A stretch of DNA of 64,000 nucleotides from Verrucomicrobiota bacterium (GTDB lineage: Bacteria > Verrucomicrobiota > Verrucomicrobiia > CAIQCK01), in NCBI GenBank assembly GCA_016235595.1, contig JACRJX010000044.1:1-64000 (forward strand). The letters run 5' to 3'. The notes beneath the pieces are model-generated. The model was not told the origin of the DNA. It worked only from the letters and a program-made list of their open reading frames with translations, and searched no databases. Numbering within the stretch: position 1 is the stretch's first letter; each line of letters begins with the position of its first letter. The position numbers and the translations under genes are program-made. Below are positions 43,742 to 52,473 of the stretch, piece by piece.

Positions 43742-45388
43742 ATGAAGAGACTTGTGCCATTGCTCCTGATCGTGTTCCCCGTGCTCGCGGTCGCGCCCCA
43801 ACCGGCAACCATGAAGCTGGTACAAGGCAACGTGACCGTGGACGGGAAGGTCGCCGCCCAAGGCCAGCCCTTGGGTGTCGGTTCGACCATCGGCACCGAA
43901 GCCGCCAGTTTTTGCGACGTGGCGCTTGACCCCGCCAATTCGTTTCGCGTGCGCGAGTCGAGCACCGTCAAGGTCAACGCCCTCTGGGATGAATCGAAGA
44001 AACCCGACGGCTCTGTCGTGAAGAAGGTGACCCTGGACCTGACTCGCGGCGGACTCGCCTCCAAGCTCAACAAGCTGCCCGCTGGCACGGAATACGTCGT
44101 GCGCACGCCGATCGCCGTCGCCGCCGCGCGCGGCACGTTCTTCGGCATTGATATCGGCATCGCCAAGGTCGGCGTGGACAGCGGTCCGGGCGGCGCAGCC
44201 GTGGTTGCCGGTGCAGGTGTGCCGGGCTTGGCTCGCGCGGATGTCGGCGTGGGCGCTGGCAAGGACGGTCTCGCCGTTGGCGCCAATGCCAACGTCGCTG
44301 GCGTCGGTGCGAACAGCAGTGTGGGGGTTGGCCCCAGCGGCGTTGCTGCGGGTGCCGGCGTTGGCGTCGGGTCGGTTGGTGTCGGCGCGAACGCAGGCGT
44401 GGGTCCTGGCGGAGTCGGCGTGGGCGTCGGCCTGCCGGGCACACCGGGCGTGGGTGTGGGCATTGGTGCTGTGCCATTGCCGCCACCGGTGCCGGGCACG
44501 ACCGTGCGCGCAATCAACTGCGGCGTGGTTCAAGGCAACGTCGTGCTGGTCAGCGGCGACAACCCGAACAAGTCGGTCACCGTGAAGCCATTCCAGCAGA
44601 CCACAATCTCGCCTTGGGAAATCGCGCAATTGCGCGCGCGCGGCGGCGGAATCCTGTCCGAGCGAATCCTTGGCCGCCAGTTCATCCAGCAACGCCAGGC
44701 GCAGGCTGCGGCGAAACTGCGCGGCGCGGGTGTTGACAAGGACGAACCCATCGCGCGGCAAAAGGCCTTCAGCCAGATCGCGCACATCATTTACGACCTG
44801 AAAACCGAAGGCGATAAGCCGGTCTCGCAGCTCCTCATGCAAGACGAGAAACTGGCGAAGAAGTTGTTTGATTATGTCGCGACTGCAAAGGTCGTCGAAT
44901 CGGAGAAACAGCCGGACGGCACCGTGCGGGTCGTGCTCGAACTCGACGGCCTCGGCGCGCAGGAAGCCCTCGGCGGCGTCATCCAGTTCAAGCAGGTCAT
45001 CGCGCCCATCTCGCTCGCCGAATACGGCAAGCTCTACGGCCCGAAGGCGCGCGTCACGACCGAGCGCGCGGCGGAAGTGGACGCGCTGCGCAAAATGGCC
45101 GAAAAGATTTACGGGGTCGTGATCGATTCCAACACTACCGTGGAGAACTTCGCCGTCAAGAACGACACCATCCGCCAGACCGTCACCGGCGTTGTGCAGG
45201 GCGCCGAGAAAGTCGAGACCATCTACTACAGCGACGGTTCGTGCAAGGTCGTCATGGTCATGAACGCCGCGCTCATCCCCAAGCAGCTCTCGCCGGTGAT
45301 GGGCAATGTCTTCGGCCAAAACTACCTGGGAAGCCCCGAGGTCATCGAATACGCCAACTTCGAGCAAATGATGGGGAAGATGAACTGA
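43742..45388 (+). CDS. Secreted FecR-domain protein with Gly/Val-rich region and LPP20-like C terminus
   Basis: I start at 43742 (MKRLVPLLLIVFPVLAVA signal peptide); an upstream extension of the frame runs antisense to the cyclase. The 548-residue protein has a FecR domain (about 25-135; QGNVTVDGKVAAQGQPLGVGSTI, VRTPIAVAAARGTFFGID). A low-complexity Gly/Val/Ala repeat follows (about 136-252; VGVGPSGVAAGAGVGVGSVG). The C-terminal domain (RAAEVDALRKMAEKIYGVVIDSNTT) resembles LPP20-type outer-surface proteins. It probably works with the divergent CHASE2 cyclase. Confidence 0.82.
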   Translation: MKRLVPLLLIVFPVLAVAPQPATMKLVQGNVTVDGKVAAQGQPLGVGSTIGTEAASFCDVALDPANSFRVRESSTVKVNALWDESKKPDGSVVKKVTLDLTRGGLASKLNKLPAGTEYVVRTPIAVAAARGTFFGIDIGIAKVGVDSGPGGAAVVAGAGVPGLARADVGVGAGKDGLAVGANANVAGVGANSSVGVGPSGVAAGAGVGVGSVGVGANAGVGPGGVGVGVGLPGTPGVGVGIGAVPLPPPVPGTTVRAINCGVVQGNVVLVSGDNPNKSVTVKPFQQTTISPWEIAQLRARGGGILSERILGRQFIQQRQAQAAAKLRGAGVDKDEPIARQKAFSQIAHIIYDLKTEGDKPVSQLLMQDEKLAKKLFDYVATAKVVESEKQPDGTVRVVLELDGLGAQEALGGVIQFKQVIAPISLAEYGKLYGPKARVTTERAAEVDALRKMAEKIYGVVIDSNTTVENFAVKNDTIRQTVTGVVQGAEKVETIYYSDGSCKVVMVMNAALIPKQLSPVMGNVFGQNYLGSPEVIEYANFEQMMGKMN

Positions 45389-45433
45389 GCCGCGGGGCGG
45401 TTGGAACAAGGACACGAAACACGTGAGGCGCAT

Positions 45434-45457
45434 TGCAGCGGCGGTCTATGACCGCCG
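45434..45457. repeat. Half-copy of the TGTAGCGGCGGTC palindromic repeat
   Basis: TGCAGCGGCGGTCTATGACCGCCG-type sequence with an 8-bp stem CGGCGGTC (45439-45446) and GACCGCCG (45450-45457). It matches the left half of the element at 48492-48565. It lies in the 229-bp gap before the small repeat protein. Confidence 0.7.
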
Positions 45458-45617
45458 TCGATGTCTGACGCCCCACCCTTCGCCCCACCTTGCGAAGCCT
45501 CACATGCGATGTGATAGTACCCTTGTTCGTTTGGGATGTCTCGCACACCGGCGCGAACGTAATGAACTGAGCTTTATTTGCCGACCCCATTCCACTTATG
45601 TCAACAGATGCACACTC

Positions 45618-45911
45618 ATGAAAACATTCATCAGCCGCCTGCTCGTGTCTGTCCTCCTTGTCCTGCCGCTGCTGGCTGAGGGCCAGGCCAGCGGAGGTCG
45701 AATCTACGCGTTCCCCAACGGCTCAGAGCCGAAATACGAAATCCGTGGAAACCTGATCTATGGCTACCCCAACGGCTCGCAGCCCAGCTATGAGATCAGA
45801 GGAAACATTATTTACGACTACCCCAACGGCAACCAGCCCAAGTATGACATCCGCGGAAGGTATATCCACGAATACTCCAAATCATCGCAGCCCGTTTACG
45901 AGATAAGGTAG
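45618..45911 (+). CDS. Small secreted protein of four 18-residue beta-type repeats
   Basis: The ATG at 45618 precedes a signal peptide (cleavage near AEGQA, residue 24). The mature 70 or so residues are four tandem units of the form G-N-x-I-Y-x-Y-P-N-G-S-Q-P-x-Y-E-I-R, with the last one degenerate (YIHEYSKSSQPVYEIR). The strand-turn-strand pattern suggests a small symmetric beta fold like the beta-flower proteins. Function unknown; neighbours give no hint. Confidence 0.72.
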   Translation: MKTFISRLLVSVLLVLPLLAEGQASGGRIYAFPNGSEPKYEIRGNLIYGYPNGSQPSYEIRGNIIYDYPNGNQPKYDIRGRYIHEYSKSSQPVYEIR

Positions 45912-46132
45912 CGGGTGCATCCTGCCTGTCGCGGCGAAAAGAAACCTCCCAGTCCTGTGCTGAGAGATGAAATCACCTTGGGATTTTGGCCAGACACAGC
46001 CCAGCGAGGCTCTCCGCCAAGCAACTAACCACGCGTTGCCCCCCCCCTGCCCCGCGTTCACGGCTTGACCTTGCGGCTGGCTTGGCTGATTCTCCGCACA
46101 CCGAAAAACAATCAATGCAGGCTGACAATTCT

Positions 46133-46612
46133 ATGAAACACATTTTTATCCTGACACTCGCTCTCGGCTTGGTCGCAGGTTGCGGCGTGAAAGAGGAACA
46201 GGCTGCGGAAAAGACGTCCGGCGCCAAGCTCGACGCGGGCGAAAGTTTTCTCGCGGAGAACGCCAAGAAGGAAGGCGTGAAAACAACGAGCAGCGGTCTG
46301 CAATACAAGGTGATCAAGTCCGGCACGGGCGCGACGCCGAAAGCAACCGACGGTGTGAAGGTGCATTACCACGGCACGCTGATCAATGGAACGGTCTTTG
46401 ACAGTTCGGTGGAGCGCGGTGAACCGATCTCCTTCCCGGTCAATGGCGTGATCCCGGGATGGGTGGAGGCGCTCCAACTGATGAAGGTGGGCGACAAGTG
46501 GACGTTGTTCATCCCGGCCAAGCTGGCCTACGGCGAGCAAAGCCCCAGCCCGAAGATTCCTGCCAACAGCGTCTTGATCTTCGAAGTGGAACTGCTCGGC
46601 ATTGAGAAGTGA
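46133..46612 (+). CDS. FKBP-type peptidyl-prolyl isomerase, lipoprotein
   Basis: The 159-residue protein has a lipoprotein signal ending in LVAGC (Cys at about residue 16), so it should be membrane-anchored outside the cytoplasm. The FKBP domain spans about 45-159: [58 protein letters not shown] and [16 protein letters not shown]. It catalyses prolyl cis-trans isomerisation to assist folding. It is followed by a near-identical second FKBP gene. Confidence 0.93.
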   Translation: MKHIFILTLALGLVAGCGVKEEQAAEKTSGAKLDAGESFLAENAKKEGVKTTSSGLQYKVIKSGTGATPKATDGVKVHYHGTLINGTVFDSSVERGEPISFPVNGVIPGWVEALQLMKVGDKWTLFIPAKLAYGEQSPSPKIPANSVLIFEVELLGIEK

Positions 46613-46680
46613 TCCGAGGCGGTTGACTTCGCTGATTTTCCGCGCATCAAACAACATCAACACATTCAGACAATCATCAT

Positions 46681-47079
46681 ATGAAATCACCATCCATCCT
46701 GGCCGCCGAACAATTCCTCGTGGAAAACGCCAAAAAAGAAGGTGTGAAGACGACCGCCAGCGGTCTGCAATACAAGGTCATCAAGTCCGGCACGGGTGCG
46801 ACGCCCAAGCCGACCGACACGGTGAAGGTGCACTACCACGGCACGTTGACGGACGGAACGGTCTTTGACAGCTCGGTGCAGCGCGGCCAATCCATCTCGT
46901 TTCCGGTCAATCGTGTGATCGCGGGATGGGTGGAAGCGTTGCAACTGATGAAGGTGGGCGACAAGTGGACGTTGTTCATCCCGGCCAGACTGGCCTATGG
47001 TGATCGAAGCCCCAGCCCGAAGATCCCCGCCAACAGCCCGTTGGTCTTCGAGGTGGAACTGCTCGGCATCGAGAAGTGA
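46681..47079 (+). CDS. FKBP-type peptidyl-prolyl isomerase, cytoplasmic paralogue
   Basis: The 132-residue protein is a tandem duplicate of the preceding FKBP, with about the same domain ([20 protein letters not shown]..., [15 protein letters not shown]). It starts directly at [21 protein letters not shown] and lacks any signal peptide. It therefore probably stays in the cytoplasm. The gene is 68 bases after the lipoprotein version. High similarity of the DNA implies recent duplication. Confidence 0.92.
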   Translation: MKSPSILAAEQFLVENAKKEGVKTTASGLQYKVIKSGTGATPKPTDTVKVHYHGTLTDGTVFDSSVQRGQSISFPVNRVIAGWVEALQLMKVGDKWTLFIPARLAYGDRSPSPKIPANSPLVFEVELLGIEK

Positions 47080-47161
47080 TCGGGACGGAGATGGAACTGC
47101 GGCGGTTGGACGGACAGAAGCATTTGCCCGGCGAACCCGCGCGCGCCTTCAAAAGAACACT

Positions 47162-47452
47162 GTGAATTCCCAGCCACCATCGCCTCGCCCGCATCCGCAT
47201 GATCCTTTGCACGGGGTCACGCTGGAGAGCATCATCAAGCAACTGGTGGAGTGGTATGGTTGGGGCAGGATGGCGGATCGCATTCCAATCCGCTGTTTCA
47301 TGTTCGACCCGACCGTGAATTCCAGCCTCAAGTTTCTGCGGAAGAACCCCTGGGCGCGCCAGAAGGTGGAGGAGATGTTTGTCGCGGGAGAAATGAAAAG
47401 GCGCCGGGAATCGGCTAAGGTATCGGGTGAACGGAGAAAAGATGGAAAATAA
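47162..47452 (+). CDS. VF530/DUF2132-family small protein
   Basis: The frame is open from a GTG at 47162 (start uncertain), giving 96 residues. The core [33 protein letters not shown]...[21 protein letters not shown] is the complete VF530 (DUF2132) signature. This family has a three-helix, SAP-like fold and is thought to bind DNA, although its role is unproven. It overlaps the next gene start by 11 bases. Confidence 0.85.
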   Translation: MNSQPPSPRPHPHDPLHGVTLESIIKQLVEWYGWGRMADRIPIRCFMFDPTVNSSLKFLRKNPWARQKVEEMFVAGEMKRRRESAKVSGERRKDGK

Positions 47453-48449
47453 AACCGCCCCGCTGTTGGATTGGTTGCTGCAGCAGTATCCCGACACGCC
47501 GAAGACCCGCGCCAAGCAATGGATCGTGGCGGGACGGGTCGGCGTCAACGGCGTCATCATCCGCAAACCCCATCAGGTCATCCCGGACCCGGGCGAAACG
47601 CTGGAACTGGGCGGCCGCCGCGCCAGCACGCTCGATTGCGGTTCCGGGTGGCAGATTCATCCGCGCGTTTCGCTGCTCTACCTGGACACCGCCCTCGCCA
47701 TCGTGAACAAGGGGCCGGGCCTCATCTCCGTACCCGCGCCGGGTTGCGACATTTCCGCGCTGAGCATTCTCGCCGACTTTCTGGTGGGGAAACTGAGGGC
47801 GCGGGACCGCGGCGTCGCCGGGAGGTCATTGCCGCCCGCCTACCGCAAGCTCGAACCCCTCCCCGTCCATCGCCTCGACCAGCATACGAGCGGCGTCTTC
47901 TGCATTGCGACAAGCTCCGCTGCCCGCCACCACCTCATCGAGCAGCTCAAGGCGCACACGATGAAGCGGGAATACGTGGCCTATGCGGAAGGCCGTGCGC
48001 GCGAGCCCAAAGGCACCTGGCGGCAATGGTTGAAATTGAGCGAGGACGAATTGCGCCAGCAGGTCCTGTCCGAAACGGTGGCAAAGGCCCCCGACTCCGA
48101 GGCGCAGGAAGCCATCACGCACTACGAAGTCATCGCCGAGTATCCACTCCGCGGCGGCAAAGGTTTTGTCACCAAATTGCGGCTGCGGTTGGAGACCGGC
48201 CGGAAGCATCAAATCCGGGTGCAGGCTGCCTTCGCCGGGCTCCCCCTGATCGGCGACCGCATGTATAACCCGGCCTATCGTGGACGGGAGGGCGCGAGGA
48301 CGCCCATTGATTTCCCGCGTCAGGCCTTGCACGCCGAAGTCCTCAGCCTCGAACACCCGAGCCATCCCGGCAAGCGCATGAGTTGGACCGCGGAACTGCC
48401 CAAAGACCTCCGCCAACTCGAACAGTCCTTGCGTTCCCGCCAGTTCTAA
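47442..48449 (+). CDS. RluA-family pseudouridine synthase
   Basis: I choose 47442 because GGAG lies seven bases upstream. The 335-residue protein has an N-terminal S4-like RNA-binding domain (about 1-60; [23 protein letters not shown]) and the pseudouridine synthase domain with [13 protein letters not shown]. The Asp in HRLD is the catalytic residue of the RluA/RsuA superfamily. It isomerises uridine in rRNA or tRNA; the target site is not predictable. It overlaps the VF530 gene. Confidence 0.9.
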   Translation: MENKTAPLLDWLLQQYPDTPKTRAKQWIVAGRVGVNGVIIRKPHQVIPDPGETLELGGRRASTLDCGSGWQIHPRVSLLYLDTALAIVNKGPGLISVPAPGCDISALSILADFLVGKLRARDRGVAGRSLPPAYRKLEPLPVHRLDQHTSGVFCIATSSAARHHLIEQLKAHTMKREYVAYAEGRAREPKGTWRQWLKLSEDELRQQVLSETVAKAPDSEAQEAITHYEVIAEYPLRGGKGFVTKLRLRLETGRKHQIRVQAAFAGLPLIGDRMYNPAYRGREGARTPIDFPRQALHAEVLSLEHPSHPGKRMSWTAELPKDLRQLEQSLRSRQF

Positions 48450-48491
48450 GCCGCAGTCGTTCAAAGCGGCAACGGTTTGAACACGGACGAA

Positions 48492-48565
48492 ACTGTAGCG
48501 GCGGTCTCCGACCGCCGACCGCTATCCCGCGGAGGATTTCGGCGGTCAGAAACCGCCGCTACAGT
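48492..48565. repeat. Palindromic repeat ACTGTAGCGGCGGT...ACCGCCGCTACAGT
   Basis: Perfect 14-bp outer arms (48492-48505 and 48552-48565) enclose smaller stems, including CGGCGGTC/GACCGCCG (within 48492-48516) and GGCGGTcagaaACCGCC. The wording matches an abundant interspersed repeat of verrucomicrobial chromosomes, and half of it recurs at 45434-45457. It sits between the pseudouridine synthase stop and the convergent VOC gene. Confidence 0.85.
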
Positions 48566-48590
48566 GCCAATCTCGGTTTCGGGCCAAGTT

Positions 48591-49052
48591 CTAGTGCCAT
48601 TCCTGCAGCTCGATGATGTTCCCCTCCGGGTCGCAGACATAAATCACCGTCAACCTGCCCTCTCCCGGAATATCAATCGTCGCAAGCTGGCCATAGTCCT
48701 TGCCGCCCCACGCCTGAACCTCTTTCCGTTTCGCCTCGACGTCCGGCACCTCAAACGCCAGATGCGCAAAGCCGGGACGCGTCACCGACGATGGCAACGT
48801 CGCCTCGTTTTTGTTGAATCGGAATACCTCGATCGTCGGGCCGTGCTCGCCATGCCCCGGCAGCCGGAGATGTTGTCCCTTGACACCGCAACCTTTGATT
48901 CCCGTGAGCGCCTCCACAACAGCGCCTTTGCGGTCGCGTTCGCCGCCCACCGGCACGCAACCAAAAACCTGGCAGTAGAAATCCACCATCCGCCGCCAGT
49001 CATTAGCAACGAGGTTGGTGTGCGCGTAGCGAATGCTTGAATTGTCAGACAT
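48591..49052 (-). CDS. VOC-superfamily protein (glyoxalase/lactoylglutathione-lyase-like)
   Basis: Starting at 49052 the product has 153 residues with two beta-alpha-beta-beta-beta units: IRYAHTNLVANDWRRMVDFYCQVFGC at the N terminus and GFAHLAFEVPDVEAKRKEV...VYVCDPEGNIIELQEW at the C terminus. Candidate metal ligands are the His in YAHTNL and the Glu in IIELQEW. Members include glyoxalases, dioxygenases and resistance proteins, so the reaction is unspecified. Confidence 0.85.
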   Translation of the reverse strand: MSDNSSIRYAHTNLVANDWRRMVDFYCQVFGCVPVGGERDRKGAVVEALTGIKGCGVKGQHLRLPGHGEHGPTIEVFRFNKNEATLPSSVTRPGFAHLAFEVPDVEAKRKEVQAWGGKDYGQLATIDIPGEGRLTVIYVCDPEGNIIELQEWH

Positions 49053-49099
49053 GGTCATCCACGGTTCTACAGCAGGTGCGCTGCGCTCTGCTGCCCGCG

Positions 49100-49954
49100 T
49101 CACGCGTGCAGCACGCTCTTCAGGTGCTTGAGCGAGCGTTCCGCCTGCTCGACGTTGCCGCATTCGACAGAAAATACAAGGTCACGTTTCAGGGGCCGGC
49201 AAATCTTCGCGACCTTCGCCCAGTCAATCACGCCGTCGCCGCAGGCGCAGCCGACGGCCGTGCCAGCCACTTTGCCGCGTTCGGCGTCGCTCTGGGCGAC
49301 ACTGATGTCCTTGGCGTGGAGGTGAATCACCTTGCCCTTCACCGCTTTCAGGAACTCATACGGGTCCTCGCCGGCAAGGTAGGAATTGCCGGTGTCAAAG
49401 TTCACCCGCAGCCACGGCGAGTCGTTCAGTTCCAGGATGCGCAACATGCTCTTCGCGTGCGCCGTGTAAGGTCCGTGCGGCTCCACGCCCAGATAAATGC
49501 CGTTGTCCTCGCAGCATTCCATGATCGGACGCAGGTTCATCTTCATCACCGCATAGGCTTCCTTCGCCTTCATCCATTTCGGCGGGAACATCGTCTCGCA
49601 TATCTGCACCACCGGCACGGTGTCGAACAGGCCGCGGTCGGCCAGCGCGCGGGCATACATGATGCCTTTGCGGGCATACTCGACGCCGATGCGCGTGTCG
49701 AGCAGGTCGGAGTGGGAACTGACGCCGGAAATCTTCAGACGGTGCTCGTGGCAGAAGTCCTTGAAGTATTCCGGGTCGGTGTCCAGCGACTGGAGGTGGC
49801 AGTAACCCGCGTTGCTGAGCAGGCAGGTGCCCATCAGGAAGCACGGCTCGATGTAGCGGTAGCCAAGCTCCACTGCCTTTTTCGCGCCCCACTCGAACGA
49901 TTTGTCCGCGTGGCGGACGAACTCCATGTTGATGCCAATTTTGATTTTCGCCAT
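49100..49954 (-). CDS. TIM-barrel sugar isomerase/epimerase
   Basis: The 284-residue cytoplasmic protein (no leader) has the AP-endonuclease-2/xylose-isomerase-like barrel: RYIEPCFLMG, GVEPHGPYTAHAKS, VNFDTGNSYLAG, VIHLHAKDIS and VFSVECGN carry the metal and base residues. It probably interconverts keto-sugars or related inosose compounds. It is followed upstream on the same strand by the PmoA-like gene and a Tat oxidoreductase, so it completes a carbohydrate unit parallel to that at 13745-16079. Confidence 0.86.
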   Translation of the reverse strand: MAKIKIGINMEFVRHADKSFEWGAKKAVELGYRYIEPCFLMGTCLLSNAGYCHLQSLDTDPEYFKDFCHEHRLKISGVSSHSDLLDTRIGVEYARKGIMYARALADRGLFDTVPVVQICETMFPPKWMKAKEAYAVMKMNLRPIMECCEDNGIYLGVEPHGPYTAHAKSMLRILELNDSPWLRVNFDTGNSYLAGEDPYEFLKAVKGKVIHLHAKDISVAQSDAERGKVAGTAVGCACGDGVIDWAKVAKICRPLKRDLVFSVECGNVEQAERSLKHLKSVLHA

Positions 49955-49992
49955 AAGTTCTTCCCTTTAATGATCGCCGGCTGCTGTTGGGT

Positions 49993-50922
49993 TCACTTGC
50001 TTGCGCTGCGCAGAGCCAGCCAGCGCTGGTAAAGCTTCTCGATGTCGGCCGCGCTGAGTTTGCCGTCGCAAACGGCGACGCCGTAGCACAAATCCAACTC
50101 CGCGCCACACTTCAATTCCATCGGTTCCTTCCACAGGTTCAGCGTCGCTGACAGATACGCGAACGGCTTGCCCATCGTGAACATCCGCGCGGGATGACGC
50201 GGGTTCTTCGGATCGTCAAACATCGCAATCGTGACCGGCTTGCCATCCGCTGGCGCGCTGTAGGCGCACCACTTCGCCGCCACGAGCCGCTCGTCGCCGC
50301 GGACGGTCTCGCCCGGCTGGCCGGTGGCGTTGGTGAACTCGCCGACCTTGTCCATCACTTGCAGGAACCGCGCGCCAAGGCCGAAGTAATGATGGCCCGT
50401 CAGCGTTACTGTCTCGCGATTCGGCCCGGTGGAAAGCCGGCTCCGCCATGTCAACAGCGTCGCGCCATCATCCTGGGGTTCGTGCAGGAATATCCGCCGT
50501 TGCTCGCACAACACCACCGTCCCGTTGGTCCCGGCGCAATCAAGCCGCTGCGCGAACTGCGCGCCGCCTGCCACTTTCGCCGGGCCGTCAAGTTCGCGTG
50601 ATATCTCCTTCCCGTTCTTCGGAGTCTCGCTCCAAAAGTCCACGCCGTCGGCTTCGATGGCGAACATGAGGCTGTGATGGTGTTTGTGGTCGTGCGGCGA
50701 GTCGCGCAACACCTGAACGCCGCCCGGCGTCCACATTTGCGACACGTAAGGTTTGAACGGCACCGAGGCGTAACGATATTCGAGCAACGGTTTGGAGCCG
50801 CGGCTGATCGTGATGGTCTTGTCGTCTTTCGCCACCGAAAGCGGCTCCGCCACTGCGCGGCCCGTAAGCGCGCAGCCCGCCGCAAACGCCGCCACAAGCC
50901 AGAACAAGCGAGTTGGTTTCAT
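49993..50922 (-). CDS. Exported PmoA-like protein (DUF6807)
   Basis: The start at 50922 has GGAGG seven bases upstream and is followed by a signal peptide (residues 1-24, TGRAVAEP). The 309-residue protein has PHDHKHHHSLMFAIEADGVDFW and HYFGLGARFLQ, which match the PmoA/DUF6807 family common in Verrucomicrobiota and Planctomycetes. Despite the family's name there is no evidence for methane oxidation. It is probably a sugar-binding beta-sandwich protein, as its genes sit next to Gfo/Idh/MocA oxidoreductases, here 40 bases downstream of one. Confidence 0.82.
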   Translation of the reverse strand: MKPTRLFWLVAAFAAGCALTGRAVAEPLSVAKDDKTITISRGSKPLLEYRYASVPFKPYVSQMWTPGGVQVLRDSPHDHKHHHSLMFAIEADGVDFWSETPKNGKEISRELDGPAKVAGGAQFAQRLDCAGTNGTVVLCEQRRIFLHEPQDDGATLLTWRSRLSTGPNRETVTLTGHHYFGLGARFLQVMDKVGEFTNATGQPGETVRGDERLVAAKWCAYSAPADGKPVTIAMFDDPKNPRHPARMFTMGKPFAYLSATLNLWKEPMELKCGAELDLCYGVAVCDGKLSAADIEKLYQRWLALRSASK

Positions 50923-50962
50923 CGCAGATCCTCCGTCAGTTCCGCACACCGATGCGTTGCCG

Positions 50963-52309
50963 TTACGCCGCCGCACTACGGCCCGGCATGGCCACCGGAT
51001 AGTTGCCCTTCTCGTCCGGCACCACCGGCGGCTTCGAGTCCATCGTGAAGTTCTCCAGACCCGGCGCAAGTTCCGTGGTGCAGGCAAGCATGTCGTCCCA
51101 CTTGATCAACTGCCCGGTCTCGCACGCCATGCGGCCCATGATGCCCACCAGCGTCGCCTTCACGCAACGATCCGCCTCGTTATACGGTTTGTCGTTGCGG
51201 ATGGCAGAGAAGAACAAGTCATGCTCCACCTGGTAGTGGTTGCACGGTTCGCCTTTGTATTCCCAAACCTGGTTCTCCGCCGTCTGGTTGAACGTCTTGA
51301 AGATGCGCGGGTGAGAGATTCCCTCGCCCAGCACGGCCGAGCCTTTCGTGCCGTGGATGATGTCGCCAAAGAAGCCCCAGCACTTCGCCTGATGCCGCCC
51401 TTGCGCAAACAGCCGCGTGCCGTCCGGGAAGGTGTATTCCGCGGCGTAGTGGTCAAAGAGCTGGTCGGCATCCGTGCGCACCTGACGGCCACCCATGCCC
51501 TGGCAGGAAACCGGCCACGCGTCCTTCACCCAGCAACAGATGTCGAGGTTGTGAATCAGCCAGTCCAGCAGGAACGTGCCGTTCAGCCACGTGAACGCGC
51601 TGTAGTTGGCAACCTGATGCCCCATCTCCGTCACACCCGGCTTGCGCGGATGATAACCCACCGGCCCGTGCTCGCGATAGGCCCACGCCGTGACGACGTC
51701 GCCGATGAGGCCTTTGTGGATGTTCTCCACCGCTTCCGCCAACGGCTTGTAGTGGCGGCTCATCAACCCGCCCGCCACCTTCAGGTTCTTCCTGGACGCT
51801 TCCTCGCCGGCTTTCTTGATCCGAAGCGCGCCCGGCACATCCGAGCCGAACGATTTCTCCATGAACACATGCACGCCCTTCGAGACCGCATATTCCACGT
51901 GCAGCGGCCGGAACGCCGGGGGCGTCGTCAGCAGCACTACGCCGCCCTTGCCAATGCTGTCTATCGCCTTCTTGTAACCGTCGAAGCCGATGAACTGCCG
52001 TTCCGCGGGCACCTCCATCTGCTTTGCATGCTTCCCAGAGAGGCCCTTGTAGCTCGCCGCCAGCCGGTGCTCGAACACATCCGCCATCGCCCAGAGCTTT
52101 GTCGGGCCACTCGTGCTCATCGCCTGCGCCGCAGCACCCGTGCCGCGTCCGCCGCAGCCAACCAGCGCGATCTTGAGCGTATTGTCCTCCGCCGTGTAAC
52201 CAGGCCGCGCCAGTGCCGCGCCCGCAACGACCGTGGCGGAAGTTTTGAGAAACTCGCGACGGGAGGTGAGAAAGGAGAAACGTTGAGAATTCTTGTCTTG
52301 TAGGTTCAT
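50963..52309 (-). CDS. Tat-exported Gfo/Idh/MocA-family oxidoreductase
   Basis: The ATG at 52309 is preceded by AGGAACGACC. The 448-residue protein has a twin-arginine leader (TSRREFLKTS, about 18-27), the Rossmann loop IALVGCGGRGTGAAAQ, HVFMEKSFGSD (a variant of the E-K-P motif with Ser) and a C-terminal domain. Its nearest relative in the window is the product at 13745-15109. It stands first in a minus-strand trio with the PmoA-like and isomerase genes, suggesting one oxidation pathway for a sugar or uronic acid. Confidence 0.9.
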   Translation of the reverse strand: MNLQDKNSQRFSFLTSRREFLKTSATVVAGAALARPGYTAEDNTLKIALVGCGGRGTGAAAQAMSTSGPTKLWAMADVFEHRLAASYKGLSGKHAKQMEVPAERQFIGFDGYKKAIDSIGKGGVVLLTTPPAFRPLHVEYAVSKGVHVFMEKSFGSDVPGALRIKKAGEEASRKNLKVAGGLMSRHYKPLAEAVENIHKGLIGDVVTAWAYREHGPVGYHPRKPGVTEMGHQVANYSAFTWLNGTFLLDWLIHNLDICCWVKDAWPVSCQGMGGRQVRTDADQLFDHYAAEYTFPDGTRLFAQGRHQAKCWGFFGDIIHGTKGSAVLGEGISHPRIFKTFNQTAENQVWEYKGEPCNHYQVEHDLFFSAIRNDKPYNEADRCVKATLVGIMGRMACETGQLIKWDDMLACTTELAPGLENFTMDSKPPVVPDEKGNYPVAMPGRSAAA

Positions 52310-52473
52310 GGTCGTTCCTGTTGTTCGGTATTCCATGTCGGGCTGTCGCCGCATCCGCCGGCCACAACCTTCGCGTCTTTGTGCGCCAACTCTATCGCAA
52401 TGGCCAGCGCAAATCTTGCACAATTGCCCGACGGCGGATTTTACAAACAAACCGTCCCCCACTTCAGCCGGTC

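Noticed and set aside
46039-46047. Run of nine C residues
   Set aside because: It lies in a noncoding gap, so no phase-variation target is evident.
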